From Phycisphaeraceae bacterium (GTDB lineage: Bacteria; Planctomycetota; Phycisphaerae; Phycisphaerales; UBA1924), in NCBI GenBank assembly GCA_019636495.1, contig JAHBXL010000007.1, positions 124,001-188,000 on the forward strand: a DNA stretch of 64,000 bases, given 5' to 3'. The notes beneath the pieces were generated by a model that did no database searches, was not told where the DNA came from, and worked only from the letters and a program-made list of their open reading frames with translations. Below, piece after piece: positions 35,952 through 45,145 of this stretch (the stretch's first letter is position 1; every line of letters begins with the position of its first letter). The position numbers were made by a program, and so were the translations under genes.

Positions 35952-37478
35952 TCAGCAGCCCGCGAACCAGGCGCTGAGGAAGGCGAAGATCGCCGGCACT
36001 CCCGGCGTACCTCCGAAGTTCTGTGCGGCATCTTCGCCCGCAAACCACGCGCTCAGGAACGCGAAGATGTCCGCGACCTCGCGCGTGCCGTTGCCGTCGA
36101 AGTCGGCCGGGCAGGGGCAGAAGTCCGTCATGGCGTAGAGCGCGCCCAGGCCGTCGCCCGCGCCGCCGCCGAAGAAGTACGCCGTCATCAGCGCATCGGG
36201 GGCCTGGTCGCCGGTGACATCAACAAGATGCAGTCGGTTGAAGAAGTACGCCTCTTCCGCCTGCGCCAGGTGCACGTGCACCGGATCGAAGTCCCCATCG
36301 CCGCGGCCGAGCATGACGGCCAGGCCACCCCGTGGCAGGCCGTCAACAAGCGTGTAAATGATGTGCCACGCGAGATCGGCGATGCCGTCGCCGTTGACAT
36401 CGGCGGACTGCACCAGCCACGGCGACTGGGCAGGCACATCGGCGAGCCGCTCGAACGCGCCATTGCCCACGTTGCGGTAGCGGATGATGCGCGCGCTGTC
36501 GTCGGGAACTCCGACGACCATGTCAAGGTCGCCATCGCCGTCGATGTCGACATACACGCGCTGGTCGTAGAAGTCGCCCAGCGCGGCGGACAGGACCGGC
36601 GCGGCGGAGAAGGTCCCGGCGCCGTCATTGAGGTACGTGTAGTAGCGGCCGCCGCCGTTGGGCCACAGGTACTCGACGGCGGTGAGGTCCATGTCGCCGT
36701 CGCCGTCGATATCCACGACCATGATCTGGTGACTCGGATTCCAGGAAACGTGGTGGAAGGTGTAATAGTCGCCCAAACCCACATCGTCTGTTCGGTATCC
36801 GAGGCCCGACTCGCCGGTTGGCAGTTCCGGGATGCCGTCGCCGGTCAGATCGACGAGGATGGAGCCGTACCCGAATCCGACGGCGCCCCAGCGCTCCTCG
36901 CCCAGCACGCCGCCGCCGAGATTCAGCCGACTGCGCATCATGCCCTGAACGGAATAGACAAGGTCAAGGAGGCCATCGCCGTTGAGGTCGATGCAGGTTG
37001 GAAACTCGACGATCTCCAGACTCCACTGGGTGTAGGGGTTGTAAGTCGTCGGGGAGCCAAAGTGGCCCGTGCCATCGTTGAAGCGGACTTCGATGGTCGG
37101 ATGCGCGGGCCAGACGCCTTCGAGGCAGACGACAAGGTCGGGGAAGGAATCGCCGTTCAGGTCGCCCAGGCACGGGAAGCGCCGGCGGTTCGCCTCATCA
37201 AAGTATGACTGCGTGAACGAACCATCGCCGGCGCTGAGCAGCACGTGGTTGGTCCAGTAGCCGTTGATCTCGCTGAGGCGGGCAGCGAGGACATCGGCGA
37301 GGCCGTCGCCGTTGACATCGCGCGTGTCGAGCACGTACACGGGCGTGAAGTCCCACGGGAGGATGAACTGCCCCGGTGTGAAGCGCGGGTCGGGGCACTG
37401 CGCCACCGCGGCGGACGCCGCAAGCGCGAAGCCGATGGCCGAGGCGGTGGCGGAAGACGAGCGGTGTGTGGTGTGCAT
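35952..37478 (-). CDS. secreted FG-GAP/VCBS repeat protein with GC-type dockerin (degenerate half)
   Basis: The 508-residue paralogue of the next gene has a signal peptide and at least seven VCBS units with DxDGDxDMD-type loops (DVNGDGLADVLA, DIDGDGDMDLTA). In its terminal dockerin the first half is intact (CPADFDGNGTREVADIFAFL). In the second half the calcium loop is replaced by AQNFGGTPGVPAIFAFL. The protein ends in WFAGC. It lies 31 bases after the PEP-CTERM-like gene and is probably cotranscribed with it. Confidence 0.88.
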   Translation of the reverse strand: MHTTHRSSSATASAIGFALAASAAVAQCPDPRFTPGQFILPWDFTPVYVLDTRDVNGDGLADVLAARLSEINGYWTNHVLLSAGDGSFTQSYFDEANRRRFPCLGDLNGDSFPDLVVCLEGVWPAHPTIEVRFNDGTGHFGSPTTYNPYTQWSLEIVEFPTCIDLNGDGLLDLVYSVQGMMRSRLNLGGGVLGEERWGAVGFGYGSILVDLTGDGIPELPTGESGLGYRTDDVGLGDYYTFHHVSWNPSHQIMVVDIDGDGDMDLTAVEYLWPNGGGRYYTYLNDGAGTFSAAPVLSAALGDFYDQRVYVDIDGDGDLDMVVGVPDDSARIIRYRNVGNGAFERLADVPAQSPWLVQSADVNGDGIADLAWHIIYTLVDGLPRGGLAVMLGRGDGDFDPVHVHLAQAEEAYFFNRLHLVDVTGDQAPDALMTAYFFGGGAGDGLGALYAMTDFCPCPADFDGNGTREVADIFAFLSAWFAGEDAAQNFGGTPGVPAIFAFLSAWFAGC

Positions 37479-37509
37479 GATCGGCTCTCTTTGATGAAAA
37501 TGACGCGTG

Positions 37510-38160
37510 CTACCGTGGAGAGGCCGCATTGCCCGACGCGGCACGTTTCCTGCGGCAGGTCCGTAGCGCGGCCGCAACACCCAGCAATGCCGCCGCGCCG
37601 GGCGCGGGGACCTGGCCCGCCAGGATCGGAACGCCGGGCTGCGTCTCGTAGGCCCAGGCAAGGGCGGTGAGGTTCATCTCGGTCCGCTCGACCTCGATCC
37701 AGCCGAAGCGTCCATCGCCGGTCAACACGCCGATGTAAACTTGTTCACCCTCGGGGATCAGCGAGAACGCGCCGAACGGCTCGTGCAGGCTGAAGAAGAA
37801 CGCGTGGTACGCGCCCTCGCTGAAGGCGGTCGCGGCGAACATCTCACCCTGTGCGAGGGGCCGGGTCATCTCGTCGCCGAACGGGCTGACGTCGATGGCG
37901 ACCGCCGCGCCCGCTGATGTGTAGTTCTCGACAAACGGCTGGATCCCGGCATCGCGTTGCCCGACGCTGGAACTGCCGGGCGTGTTCGCTTGCGCCGTTG
38001 CGGGCTGCGTGATATCAAGCCAACTCTGCATGCCCAGCGCCCAGTGCCAGTCGTAGTGCCCGGGCTCGCCCGGCGCGGGATTCACAAAGTGAACGATCTC
38101 GGCGTGCGCGGCGGGGGCGCAGAAGGCGGTGCATAGGACCGAGGCGACGATGGCTTTCAT
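37510..38160 (-). CDS. exported protein with PEP-CTERM-like tail
   Basis: The 216-residue protein has a signal peptide (cleavage after AHA). Its central region resembles the paralogue at 38804-39412: EIVHFVNPAPGEPGHYDWHW, and IGVLTGDGRFGWIEVE. The tail VPAPGAAALLGVAAAL plus basic RKR is a PEP-CTERM variant in which PEP is replaced by PAP. Such tails are sorted by exosortase-type enzymes. AAGGAA supports the start. The ATG overlaps the previous stop as ATGA. Function unknown. Confidence 0.8.
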   Translation of the reverse strand: MKAIVASVLCTAFCAPAAHAEIVHFVNPAPGEPGHYDWHWALGMQSWLDITQPATAQANTPGSSSVGQRDAGIQPFVENYTSAGAAVAIDVSPFGDEMTRPLAQGEMFAATAFSEGAYHAFFFSLHEPFGAFSLIPEGEQVYIGVLTGDGRFGWIEVERTEMNLTALAWAYETQPGVPILAGQVPAPGAAALLGVAAALRTCRRKRAASGNAASPR

Positions 38161-38807
38161 GATCGTTTCCTTCTGAGAGCGATTGCCCCGAGCCCGAGCA
38201 GCGCGGCGGCACCGGGCGCGGGGACCTGGCCGGCAAGAATGGGGACGCCGGGCTCGGTCTGGTAGGCGTAGTCGAGAACGCTCACGCCGAACGCGGTCGG
38301 CGATGGGGGGTCATTGAACAGGAGCTGCGCACGTGCCCAGCCGTAGTGGGACTGGCCGTCGATGTCGATCACGAAGCCGAGGAAGGAGGGGGCATCGGTC
38401 TGCCATGGGGCCCAACCACCAAGGCCGACCTCCCACCAGAACTCCAGACCATCTGTCAGGAAGGAGTCCGCATTGCTGATGAGCGTGCCCTCAGGCAAGG
38501 GTGCAAAGCCCTCATCTGGCAAGATGCGGATTCCTGCGCCGGGTCGTTCCGCCTGGATGTATGTCCCCATCATGCTGAACGGCGGGGAATGCTGGTGGTG
38601 CGCGTGGATGGTGAACTCGGGCACACCGTCGTTGTTGATATCGATTGGCGCGGAAGCGTGCGTGTCGGGCAACTGGATCGCCGCGGTGATCGGCTGCGGG
38701 GGAAGCGTATAGACAATCTCTGCGTGCGCAGCGCTCGCCGCAAGTCCAGCGGCGAAGTGCGCTGCGATGGTGGACCGAGTCAGGATGACTTTCCTGGCGC
38801 GATTCAT
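38157..38807 (-). CDS. exported protein with PEP-CTERM-like tail
   Basis: The 216-residue protein has a signal peptide and a beta-rich body containing APIDINNDGVPEFTIH, a VCBS-like calcium loop, and FVIDIDGQSHYGWARAQL. It ends with the tail VPAPGAAALLGLGAIALRRKRS. It is the second of three consecutive genes overlapping by ATGA. The family is unclear, but the body-plus-tail design is that of exported PEP-CTERM proteins. Confidence 0.8.
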   Translation of the reverse strand: MNRARKVILTRSTIAAHFAAGLAASAAHAEIVYTLPPQPITAAIQLPDTHASAPIDINNDGVPEFTIHAHHQHSPPFSMMGTYIQAERPGAGIRILPDEGFAPLPEGTLISNADSFLTDGLEFWWEVGLGGWAPWQTDAPSFLGFVIDIDGQSHYGWARAQLLFNDPPSPTAFGVSVLDYAYQTEPGVPILAGQVPAPGAAALLGLGAIALRRKRS

Positions 38808-39412
38808 GGCCGCCTCCTGATGGTGGCGCCCAGCAGGCCGAAGCCGAGCAGCGCCGCCGCGCCGGGCGCGGGGATTTGGCCTGTGGTGATGGGGACGCCG
38901 GGCTGTGTCTCATAGGCCCACGAGTGCGCCGTCAGGCTGCCGTAGGCGAACGACACTTCGATCCAGCCGTAGTGGTCGGCCCCGGTGAGCACGCCGATGT
39001 ACTGCCGGATGCCCGGCGTGAAGTTCGTCCATTCACCGCCGTTCCCGGCGACCCAGTGGATCGACTCGTTGAAGGTGGTCAGACCCTCAAACGACGCGCC
39101 CAGCGAGAGCGCGAGCGTCATGTTGTCGCCATCCTGGGCGATGAAGGCACCGAGTTGGTGCATGTTGATCATGTTGAACGGATCGCCGCACTGCAGGATG
39201 GCGTTCCCGTGCGCGGTGTTCGGCTGATCGGTGGGTGCACGCGTGATGTCGAGCCAACTCTCCCACGAGATGCCCGCGACCCATCGCCAGTCGTAGTGGC
39301 CGGGTTCTCCCGGGGCGGGGTTGGCGAAGTGGATGATGTCGCCCTTGGCCGCACCCGCCAACGCGACGATGCTGCATCCCGCAATCGCTGTGTGCATGAA
39401 CCTGGAACGCAT
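38804..39412 (-). CDS. exported protein with PEP-CTERM-like tail
   Basis: The 202-residue protein begins with a signal peptide (cleavage near AAKGD). The body repeats the NPAPGEPGHYDWRW and IGVLTGADHYGWIEVSFAYG segments seen in the 37510 protein, showing that these two are paralogues. The tail IPAPGAAALLGFGLLG plus RRRP is a PEP-CTERM-like sorting signal. AAGGAG lies eight bases before the ATG. It is the first gene of the five-gene exported-protein operon. Confidence 0.82.
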   Translation of the reverse strand: MRSRFMHTAIAGCSIVALAGAAKGDIIHFANPAPGEPGHYDWRWVAGISWESWLDITRAPTDQPNTAHGNAILQCGDPFNMINMHQLGAFIAQDGDNMTLALSLGASFEGLTTFNESIHWVAGNGGEWTNFTPGIRQYIGVLTGADHYGWIEVSFAYGSLTAHSWAYETQPGVPITTGQIPAPGAAALLGFGLLGATIRRRP

Positions 39413-39772
39413 CGCAAAAACTCCTTCCGCACGTGTGTCGCCACGCCCCCGCGCGGCCCGGGACCGGCGGCCAAAGGCGAACCGCCCCCCACGGAGGCGA
39501 CAGAACCGCCGGGGCAACGTCACGAATTGCGCGCGTTGGGTGATCACCTCGCCGCGGCAAGCCGGGACGCAACAGGCGCGCACGAGAACGCCGGACGCAC
39601 CGGCCCCTCCTGCGCCGGCGTGCGACCCGCCGATGTCGAGGTGCCTGCCGAATAACCGCCAAACACCCAGTAAACTGGGAAACTGCCGCGTACCTGTGCG
39701 CCCAAACTCATCACGAGTGGAGGCGCGGTCACGCGCGCCGGGCGCGGTTCCGTGCTCTTCCGCTGCCGCGGC

Positions 39773-40858
39773 TCAACTGCAGCCCGCGAACCACAGCGAC
39801 AGGAAGGCGAAGATGTCCGCGACCTGCACGCCGCCGACGCCGTCGATGTCCGACGAGGAATCTCCGGCGAACCACGCCGCGAGGAAGGCGAAGATGTCCG
39901 TCACCTGAACTCCGCCGACGCCGTCGAAGTTGGCGCGGCAGCAGGCGACGAAGTTGTTCGCCCCATCCACGGTGCACGCCGCGCTGCCCTCGAACACGTG
40001 GCCATCGGCCTCGCACAGGGCGCGCGTCGTGATGGTGCAGACCTGGCCGTTGCAGCACGCGCCGACCTGGCCGCCGGCCTCGCACACGCCCGGGGCGCAC
40101 GCCGCGGCTTCGGTCCACGTGCCGCCCGCGAGCGTGCAATCGGCAAGCGTCAGCACCTGGCAGTTCTCATCGGGGGTGCAGCAGCGGCCGGTGGCGGGCG
40201 CGCTGTTGACGGTGAACATGGTGCCGGCGTTGTTGAAGAACACCGCGGGTCCGGCCGTCGGCAGGTAGTCCACATCGTTGCTGGTGCTGAACGCCGTGAA
40301 CGGACCCTGGAACTGCAGCGCGGCCGCGCCGCCGGTCGTCAGCGGGTGCAGCGGGAACGGGTACGGCGGGCCGTAGTTGCCGTTCATGTCGTTGGTCGTT
40401 CCGTTGTTCGGCCCAACGTAGTTGGCCCCGCCCCACGCCAGCGACCAGTAGATGGTGCCGAAGGAGTCCTCGAACGTCAGCCTTCCCGCGGCGAGATACG
40501 AAGCGGGGATGGGCGTGCTCATGATGCCATCGGGCACGCACGCGGGCGTGGTCTGCGCGATGAACGCGCTGGTGCACACCAGGATGCGCGAGCCGGCCGC
40601 GGGATTGGCGACATTGCCCACGAACGTGTGCACAGTCACCGGGTTCAGGCCGTTGGCATCCCACGCGCGAATGCGCGTGCCGCTGACGATGTTCTGGCCG
40701 AAAGAGCGCTGGCGGAGCATGATCGCCTGCGCTGTGACATCGCCGTTCACACCCGCGATCACCTGCTCGATCTGCATGAGGTGGAACGCGGCATCGGCCC
40801 GCGCCTGCACCAGCACCAGCACGGCACACCCAAGACACCAGGCAAACATCGAGCGCAT
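39773..40858 (-). CDS. secreted Cys-rich protein with GC-type dockerin
   Basis: The 361-residue protein has a signal peptide, a region of about 200 residues without known motif, and two GACC-type Cys modules (GRCCTPDENCQVLTLADC and VGACCNGQVCTITTRALC). A GC-type dockerin closes it: CCRANFDGVGGVQVTDIFAF then DIFAFLSLWFAGCS. The last 116 bases of dockerin sequence are nearly identical to those of the 34444 gene. GGAGG lies seven bases before the ATG. Confidence 0.87.
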   Translation of the reverse strand: MRSMFAWCLGCAVLVLVQARADAAFHLMQIEQVIAGVNGDVTAQAIMLRQRSFGQNIVSGTRIRAWDANGLNPVTVHTFVGNVANPAAGSRILVCTSAFIAQTTPACVPDGIMSTPIPASYLAAGRLTFEDSFGTIYWSLAWGGANYVGPNNGTTNDMNGNYGPPYPFPLHPLTTGGAAALQFQGPFTAFSTSNDVDYLPTAGPAVFFNNAGTMFTVNSAPATGRCCTPDENCQVLTLADCTLAGGTWTEAAACAPGVCEAGGQVGACCNGQVCTITTRALCEADGHVFEGSAACTVDGANNFVACCRANFDGVGGVQVTDIFAFLAAWFAGDSSSDIDGVGGVQVADIFAFLSLWFAGCS

Positions 40859-41075
40859 CGAACAACCTCCGGGCCGCGAACGGGGCGGCCGCGCCGCCGG
40901 CACGCGAACGCGGGCCGCGCGGCACTCTCCAATGTCGCGCTGCCGGCACGCCTTTGCCGCAGGGCCGCGACAAGAGAAGTAGACCACAGCAATTGGCCTG
41001 CGCCAAGAGGATTCTGAGCAAAGGTCCGAGAAGAAGGCACAGAACCGGCGCGGGACCGCTCGCTCGTACGCAACC

Positions 41076-41393
41076 TCATGATTTGCCGAGCCTTATGGCT
41101 GCTTCGCCGGCCAAGACGCCCTGCAACCGGATGGTCTTCTCCGGATTGGTCTGCCCTTGGCGGACGCTCGCCGCGGAAGCCCGCGCGCCGACCGCCGCGG
41201 CGATGAGTGCGCAGATGGCCTTGTTGGCGCGGCCGCCCTCGGGCGGCGCGCTGGTGCGCACCTTCAGTCGGTCGCCGAGGGGTCCCGCGATCTCGTCGCG
41301 CCGCGCGCCCGGCACGGCCTTGATGAACAGCAGGCACGAGTTGGCGTCATCGGGGTCGGGCCGGAGGTATGGCGGGAGGGGCGCGGCGGTCAT
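41076..41393 (-). CDS. DUF167/YggU family protein
   Basis: The 105-residue protein has the DUF167 fold: LFIKAVPGARRDEIAGPLGD, then LKVRTSAPPEGGRANKAICA and late RQGQTNPEKTIRLQG. The family is small, cytosolic and of unknown function. The ATG overlaps the upstream phosphatase stop as ATGA. Confidence 0.9.
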   Translation of the reverse strand: MTAAPLPPYLRPDPDDANSCLLFIKAVPGARRDEIAGPLGDRLKVRTSAPPEGGRANKAICALIAAAVGARASAASVRQGQTNPEKTIRLQGVLAGEAAIRLGKS

Positions 41394-42115
41394 GCCGCGG
41401 CCTCTTCGAGCAGGGCGATGAACGCGTGCGGGTCGCGGTAGTGTTGCACGATGCGCTGTGCGCCCTCGGCGCGGAGGCGCGATTCGTCGGCATCGTGGCG
41501 GACACCGACAAATCCGATGCCCAGTTGTCTCGCCGCGCGGAGGTCCCACAGGCCATCGCCGACATAGACCGCGCGCGGGGCCGCGCTCTCGGGCTCGCCG
41601 TCGCGGGGGTTCAACTTCCGGCGCGTCGCCGCGATGATCTCCGCGCGCGAGGCGGGCGCGTGCGTGCGCGGGCAGCGGTGCGAGAAGGTCGCGGGCAGGC
41701 CGTCGAGGGGCAGGCCCGCCGCGGCGAGTTTGATGCGGGCGGCTTCCTCCGACGTGCCGCTGGAGATTCCGATGCGCCAATCCGCCCTTGCGCGGAGGGT
41801 ATCGAGCATGGCCGCGACGCCATCGATCTGGGTGCAGGGGCTGGTCGGCCCGCCCGCGGCCGGCGCGAGGGCGCAGCGCAACTCGGCGAAGAACTCCTGC
41901 TTCGCATCGTCGATCTGGCGCGGCGTGGGGGTGAAGCCGGCGTAGCGCTGCGCGATCTCGAGGATCAGGCCGTCATCGGTCGAGTGCTGGTAGTTGGCCC
42001 AGTTGGTGTCGAAGTTCCGCAGGCCCAGCACGCGGCCCATCGCGATGGCGAAGCACTCGTCATCGACGTGCGTGCTGCGGATGAGCGTGCCATCGATGTC
42101 GAAGATCACGTGCAT
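41390..42115 (-). CDS. HAD-superfamily phosphatase
   Basis: The 241-residue protein has the HAD motifs: FDIDGTLIRS with nucleophile Asp, IGISSGTSEEAARIKL (motif II), and VYVGDGLWDLRAARQLGIGF (motif IV). A helical cap lies between motifs I and II. It resembles phosphoglycolate-phosphatase-type members, with the substrate unknown. It is cotranscribed with the DUF167 gene. Confidence 0.9.
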   Translation of the reverse strand: MHVIFDIDGTLIRSTHVDDECFAIAMGRVLGLRNFDTNWANYQHSTDDGLILEIAQRYAGFTPTPRQIDDAKQEFFAELRCALAPAAGGPTSPCTQIDGVAAMLDTLRARADWRIGISSGTSEEAARIKLAAAGLPLDGLPATFSHRCPRTHAPASRAEIIAATRRKLNPRDGEPESAAPRAVYVGDGLWDLRAARQLGIGFVGVRHDADESRLRAEGAQRIVQHYRDPHAFIALLEEAAA

Positions 42116-42216
42116 GGGGGTTGGACACTCACCGCAGAGGCGCGGAGGACGCGGAGTTGCATTCGTGGATCCTCTTCTCGATCTCGCTCTGCGATTTCTG
42201 CATCTCCCGCGGCGCC
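42116..42216. repeat. degenerate GCGGAG repeat
   Basis: Between the HAD gene start and the methyltransferase stop lies CACCGCAGAGGCGCGGAGGA, a worn copy of the ACGGAG/CAGAG repeat type. The opposing part near 42187-42208 (CTCTGCGATTTCTGC) is weak. Confidence 0.4.
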
Positions 42217-43359
42217 TCAACCGTTCCCCGCCTTGGCCTTCTCGATCCGCTTCCGCTTCTTCTCCCCCAGTGTCCGCTTCCCGAAGATCGCACTCGACGC
42301 ATCCTTCAGCGCATTCAGCCGGATCGGCCCCTTCTTCATCCGCTCCACCGCGCGCTGGGCATTCTCTTTGCTGAACTCGGTCCCGATGAAGTGCCGCCCC
42401 AGCGCGTGCGCGATCACGCCGGTCGTGCCGCTGCCCAGGAACGGGTCCAGCACCACATCGCCCTCGTTCGAGCACGCCCGCACCACGCGCTCCAGGTACA
42501 CCTCCGGCAACTGGTTGTCGTGCCCGTGCCGGCGCTCCTTGTTGTTCCCCTGGATGCGCCCCCAGTACTGCCCGTACCACACATCCATCGGCACGCGCTT
42601 GCCCGCCGGCATTCCGTCGTTCTTTTCGTACGTCCGCGGGTCGTTGTAGATGCTCGCGCGGTCCGAGAGTTCGAGGATCTCGCCCGGGTTCCACCTGCGC
42701 CCGCCCGGGCCGGTGATCGCGCGGCCCGTGCCGCGCCCGGCGGGGCCCTCGCGCGGCGGCGCGGCGTGGTTCTGCTTCGAGAAATACAGCGCATGCACCT
42801 TCGAGTTGATGAACCGCTCGGTGCAGTTCTGCCCGAAGCGGTAGTGCCACACGCACCAGTTCACCATGTGCAGGCCGCGGCGTTTCAGGTGCACCACGAT
42901 CTCCGCCGCCCAGTCATCGGGGATGTTCACCCAGATCGACCCGTGCGGGCGCAGCGCGCCGATGCACAGGTCCAGCCACGCGTAGGTGAAGTCGAGGTAC
43001 TCCTGCTCCGGCATCGCGTCGTCCCACTTGTCGTACGCGCGATTCCAGTTGAACGGCGGATCGGCGAACACCAGATCAACCTCGCCGCGCGCCACCTCCG
43101 GCACCCGCGGCAGCACTTCGCGGCAATCGCCCACGTGCACCCGCGCCCACGCGCCGCTCTCTGCGTGCGTCCAGTCGAAGTCGGGCTTCCGCCACGCGGG
43201 CGGCTTGCCGTTCATCTCGTCGCGCACCGCCGCGGCGACCGCGCCGGCAGGCGACCCGCGCTTCGGCTTCCGCTCGACAACATCCGCCGCGGCGTGGGTG
43301 CGGCCGGGCTTGGCGCGTGGGGTCGCGCTGGAAGACTGAGTGCCGTTGCGTTGACTCAT
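42217..43359 (-). CDS. site-specific DNA methyltransferase (beta class)
   Basis: The 380-residue protein has catalytic motif IV first (DLVFADPPFNWNRAYDKWDD, DPPF at 100-103) and the SAM motif late (LDPFLGSGTTGVIAHALG, 305-322). This order defines the beta class of N4-cytosine/N6-adenine methyltransferases. HGHDNQLPE and the basic tail KRKRIEKAKAG complete it. No restriction gene adjoins it, so it may be a solitary methyltransferase or a partner of the fusion gene divergent from it. The ATG at 43357-43359 has a weak ribosome site. Confidence 0.88.
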   Translation of the reverse strand: MSQRNGTQSSSATPRAKPGRTHAAADVVERKPKRGSPAGAVAAAVRDEMNGKPPAWRKPDFDWTHAESGAWARVHVGDCREVLPRVPEVARGEVDLVFADPPFNWNRAYDKWDDAMPEQEYLDFTYAWLDLCIGALRPHGSIWVNIPDDWAAEIVVHLKRRGLHMVNWCVWHYRFGQNCTERFINSKVHALYFSKQNHAAPPREGPAGRGTGRAITGPGGRRWNPGEILELSDRASIYNDPRTYEKNDGMPAGKRVPMDVWYGQYWGRIQGNNKERRHGHDNQLPEVYLERVVRACSNEGDVVLDPFLGSGTTGVIAHALGRHFIGTEFSKENAQRAVERMKKGPIRLNALKDASSAIFGKRTLGEKKRKRIEKAKAGNG

Positions 43360-43575
43360 GGGGGCGGGCTCAAAGGGAACCGGAGCGTGGCCGGTTGAGG
43401 GGGAGGCGGTGCGGATGCCGGGGGGCCGAAGGAGGGCCCAAGGGGAGGGCGGGGGCGCGATTGTACCAAGCGATCTGTGGAAACGGCCGCGGCACGAAAG
43501 ACCTGCCGAACAGCGTGCAGCGGGCGAGGGCGATCGCTTGTGCGGACTCCGGTCGGGTGGTGTATAGTGGGCACC

Positions 43576-45129
43576 GTGAGTAAGAAGACACGCAAGAAAA
43601 CCGCGGAGCCAAAGACCGCCACCCTGCCGAAGGCAGAGCCCGAAGCCGCCCCTGCGCCCGCGGCGGGAAGGCCCTCCGCGCTGGTCGATACCCGCGTCAT
43701 CTACTGCGGCGACAACATCGAGCAGTTGAAGAAACTCCCCGATGCCTGCATCGACCTGATCTACATCGATCCACCCTTCAACTCCAACCGCAACTACGAG
43801 GTCTTCTGGGGCGAGACCAAGGAGAAGCGGTCGTTCGAGGACCGCCACGCCAGCACCCAGGCCTACATCGACTACATGCGCCCGCGATGCGTGGAACTCG
43901 CCCGCGTGCTCAAGAAGTCCGGCAGTTTCTACTACCACTGCGACTGGCACGCCAGCCACTACGTCAAGGTCATGCTCGACCAGATCTTTGGGGAGAACAA
44001 CTTTCAGAACGAGATTGTGTGGCGACGAACGAAGGCCCACAACGACTCGAAGCGCTATGGGGCGAACCACGACACCATCTTCTTTTACTCGAACGGCGGG
44101 AAGTGGACTTGGAACGTTCAGTACGCTCCTTACTCAAAAGAGTATGTACAGGAGAATTATCGCTACACCGACGAGAAGGGCCGCGTGTTTCGCGTATCTG
44201 ATATGACGGCCAACAAACCAGGCGGCGACGTGTCCTACGAGTGGACCGCCCCTGATGGAAGAAAGGTCCTGCCGTACAGGGGCCGCTACTGGGCATACTC
44301 AAAGGAGAACATGCTCAAGATGCAGGCCGCGGGCCAGATCTACCACCGAACAACCGGCATGCCGATGTTGAAGCACTATCTGGACGAAATGCCTGGAACA
44401 CCGCTGCAGACCTTTTGGGATGATGTCGATCCCGTCATCTCGGGCAGCGAGGAGCGCCTCGGCTACCCGACCCAAAAGCCCCTCGTCCTTCTCGACCGCA
44501 TCATCAAGTCAAGCAGCAACCCCAACGACATCGTCCTCGACGCCTTTTGCGGCTGCGGCACCGCGCTCGTCGCGGCACAGAATCTCGGCCGCCAATGGAT
44601 CGGCATCGATGTCTCCCCCACCGCCTGCCGCGTCATGGCCAAGCGCCTGCGCGATGTCTGCAAGATGCGGGAAAGCGAGCCCCACTGGCGCGCCCACCGC
44701 ACCGATGCCTTCGTCGTGCGGGACCTGCCCTGGACGATCGAGAAACTCAAGGCCATCCCGCCGTTTGAGTTTGAGAACTGGGCGGTCATCGCGCTGGGCG
44801 GCATTCCCAACAAGGTGCAGGTCGGCGACATGGGCATCGATGGACGAATCTACCCCGTCGGCACCAAACCCAGCGACCAGAACAGCATGTTCGCGGGTGA
44901 CTGGTTCCCGGTGCAAGTGAAGCAGACCGACCGCGTTGGCCGACCGGATATCGACGGCTTCGAGGCCGTCATGGAACGCGAGGACCGCCAACGCGGCTTC
45001 TTCGTGGCGTTTGGCTACTCATCCGATGCCATCTCCGAATGCGCGGCGTTCCACAAGCGAACCGGCAGACTCATCAAACTCCTGACCGTGCAGGAGATTC
45101 TCGATGAGGAGCATGTGCAGAAGATGTAG
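43576..45129 (+). CDS. DNA methyltransferase fused to Mrr-like nuclease domain
   Basis: The 517-residue protein has motif IV at 61-70 (LIYIDPPFNS) and the SAM motif at 319-332 (IVLDAFCGCGTALV), a beta-class methyltransferase. Residues about 400-500 add a Mrr-type PD-(D/E)xK domain: GDMGIDGRIYP (Asp422), FPVQVKQ (Gln447, Lys449) and GFFVAFGYSSDAISEC. One chain could both modify and cut DNA. The start is a GTG at 43576-43578 with TATAGT 7 bases upstream, suggesting a leaderless message. Its last 51 bases are repeated at 45525-45575. Confidence 0.85.
   Translation: MSKKTRKKTAEPKTATLPKAEPEAAPAPAAGRPSALVDTRVIYCGDNIEQLKKLPDACIDLIYIDPPFNSNRNYEVFWGETKEKRSFEDRHASTQAYIDYMRPRCVELARVLKKSGSFYYHCDWHASHYVKVMLDQIFGENNFQNEIVWRRTKAHNDSKRYGANHDTIFFYSNGGKWTWNVQYAPYSKEYVQENYRYTDEKGRVFRVSDMTANKPGGDVSYEWTAPDGRKVLPYRGRYWAYSKENMLKMQAAGQIYHRTTGMPMLKHYLDEMPGTPLQTFWDDVDPVISGSEERLGYPTQKPLVLLDRIIKSSSNPNDIVLDAFCGCGTALVAAQNLGRQWIGIDVSPTACRVMAKRLRDVCKMRESEPHWRAHRTDAFVVRDLPWTIEKLKAIPPFEFENWAVIALGGIPNKVQVGDMGIDGRIYPVGTKPSDQNSMFAGDWFPVQVKQTDRVGRPDIDGFEAVMEREDRQRGFFVAFGYSSDAISECAAFHKRTGRLIKLLTVQEILDEEHVQKM
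45079..45129. repeat. 51-bp repeat, copy 1 (3' end of methyltransferase-Mrr gene)
   Basis: It encodes LLTVQEILDEEHVQKM and the stop of the fusion protein. It matches 45525-45575 in 50 of 51 bases. Confidence 0.85.
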
Positions 45130-45145
45130 TCACTGAAGGGCATGT

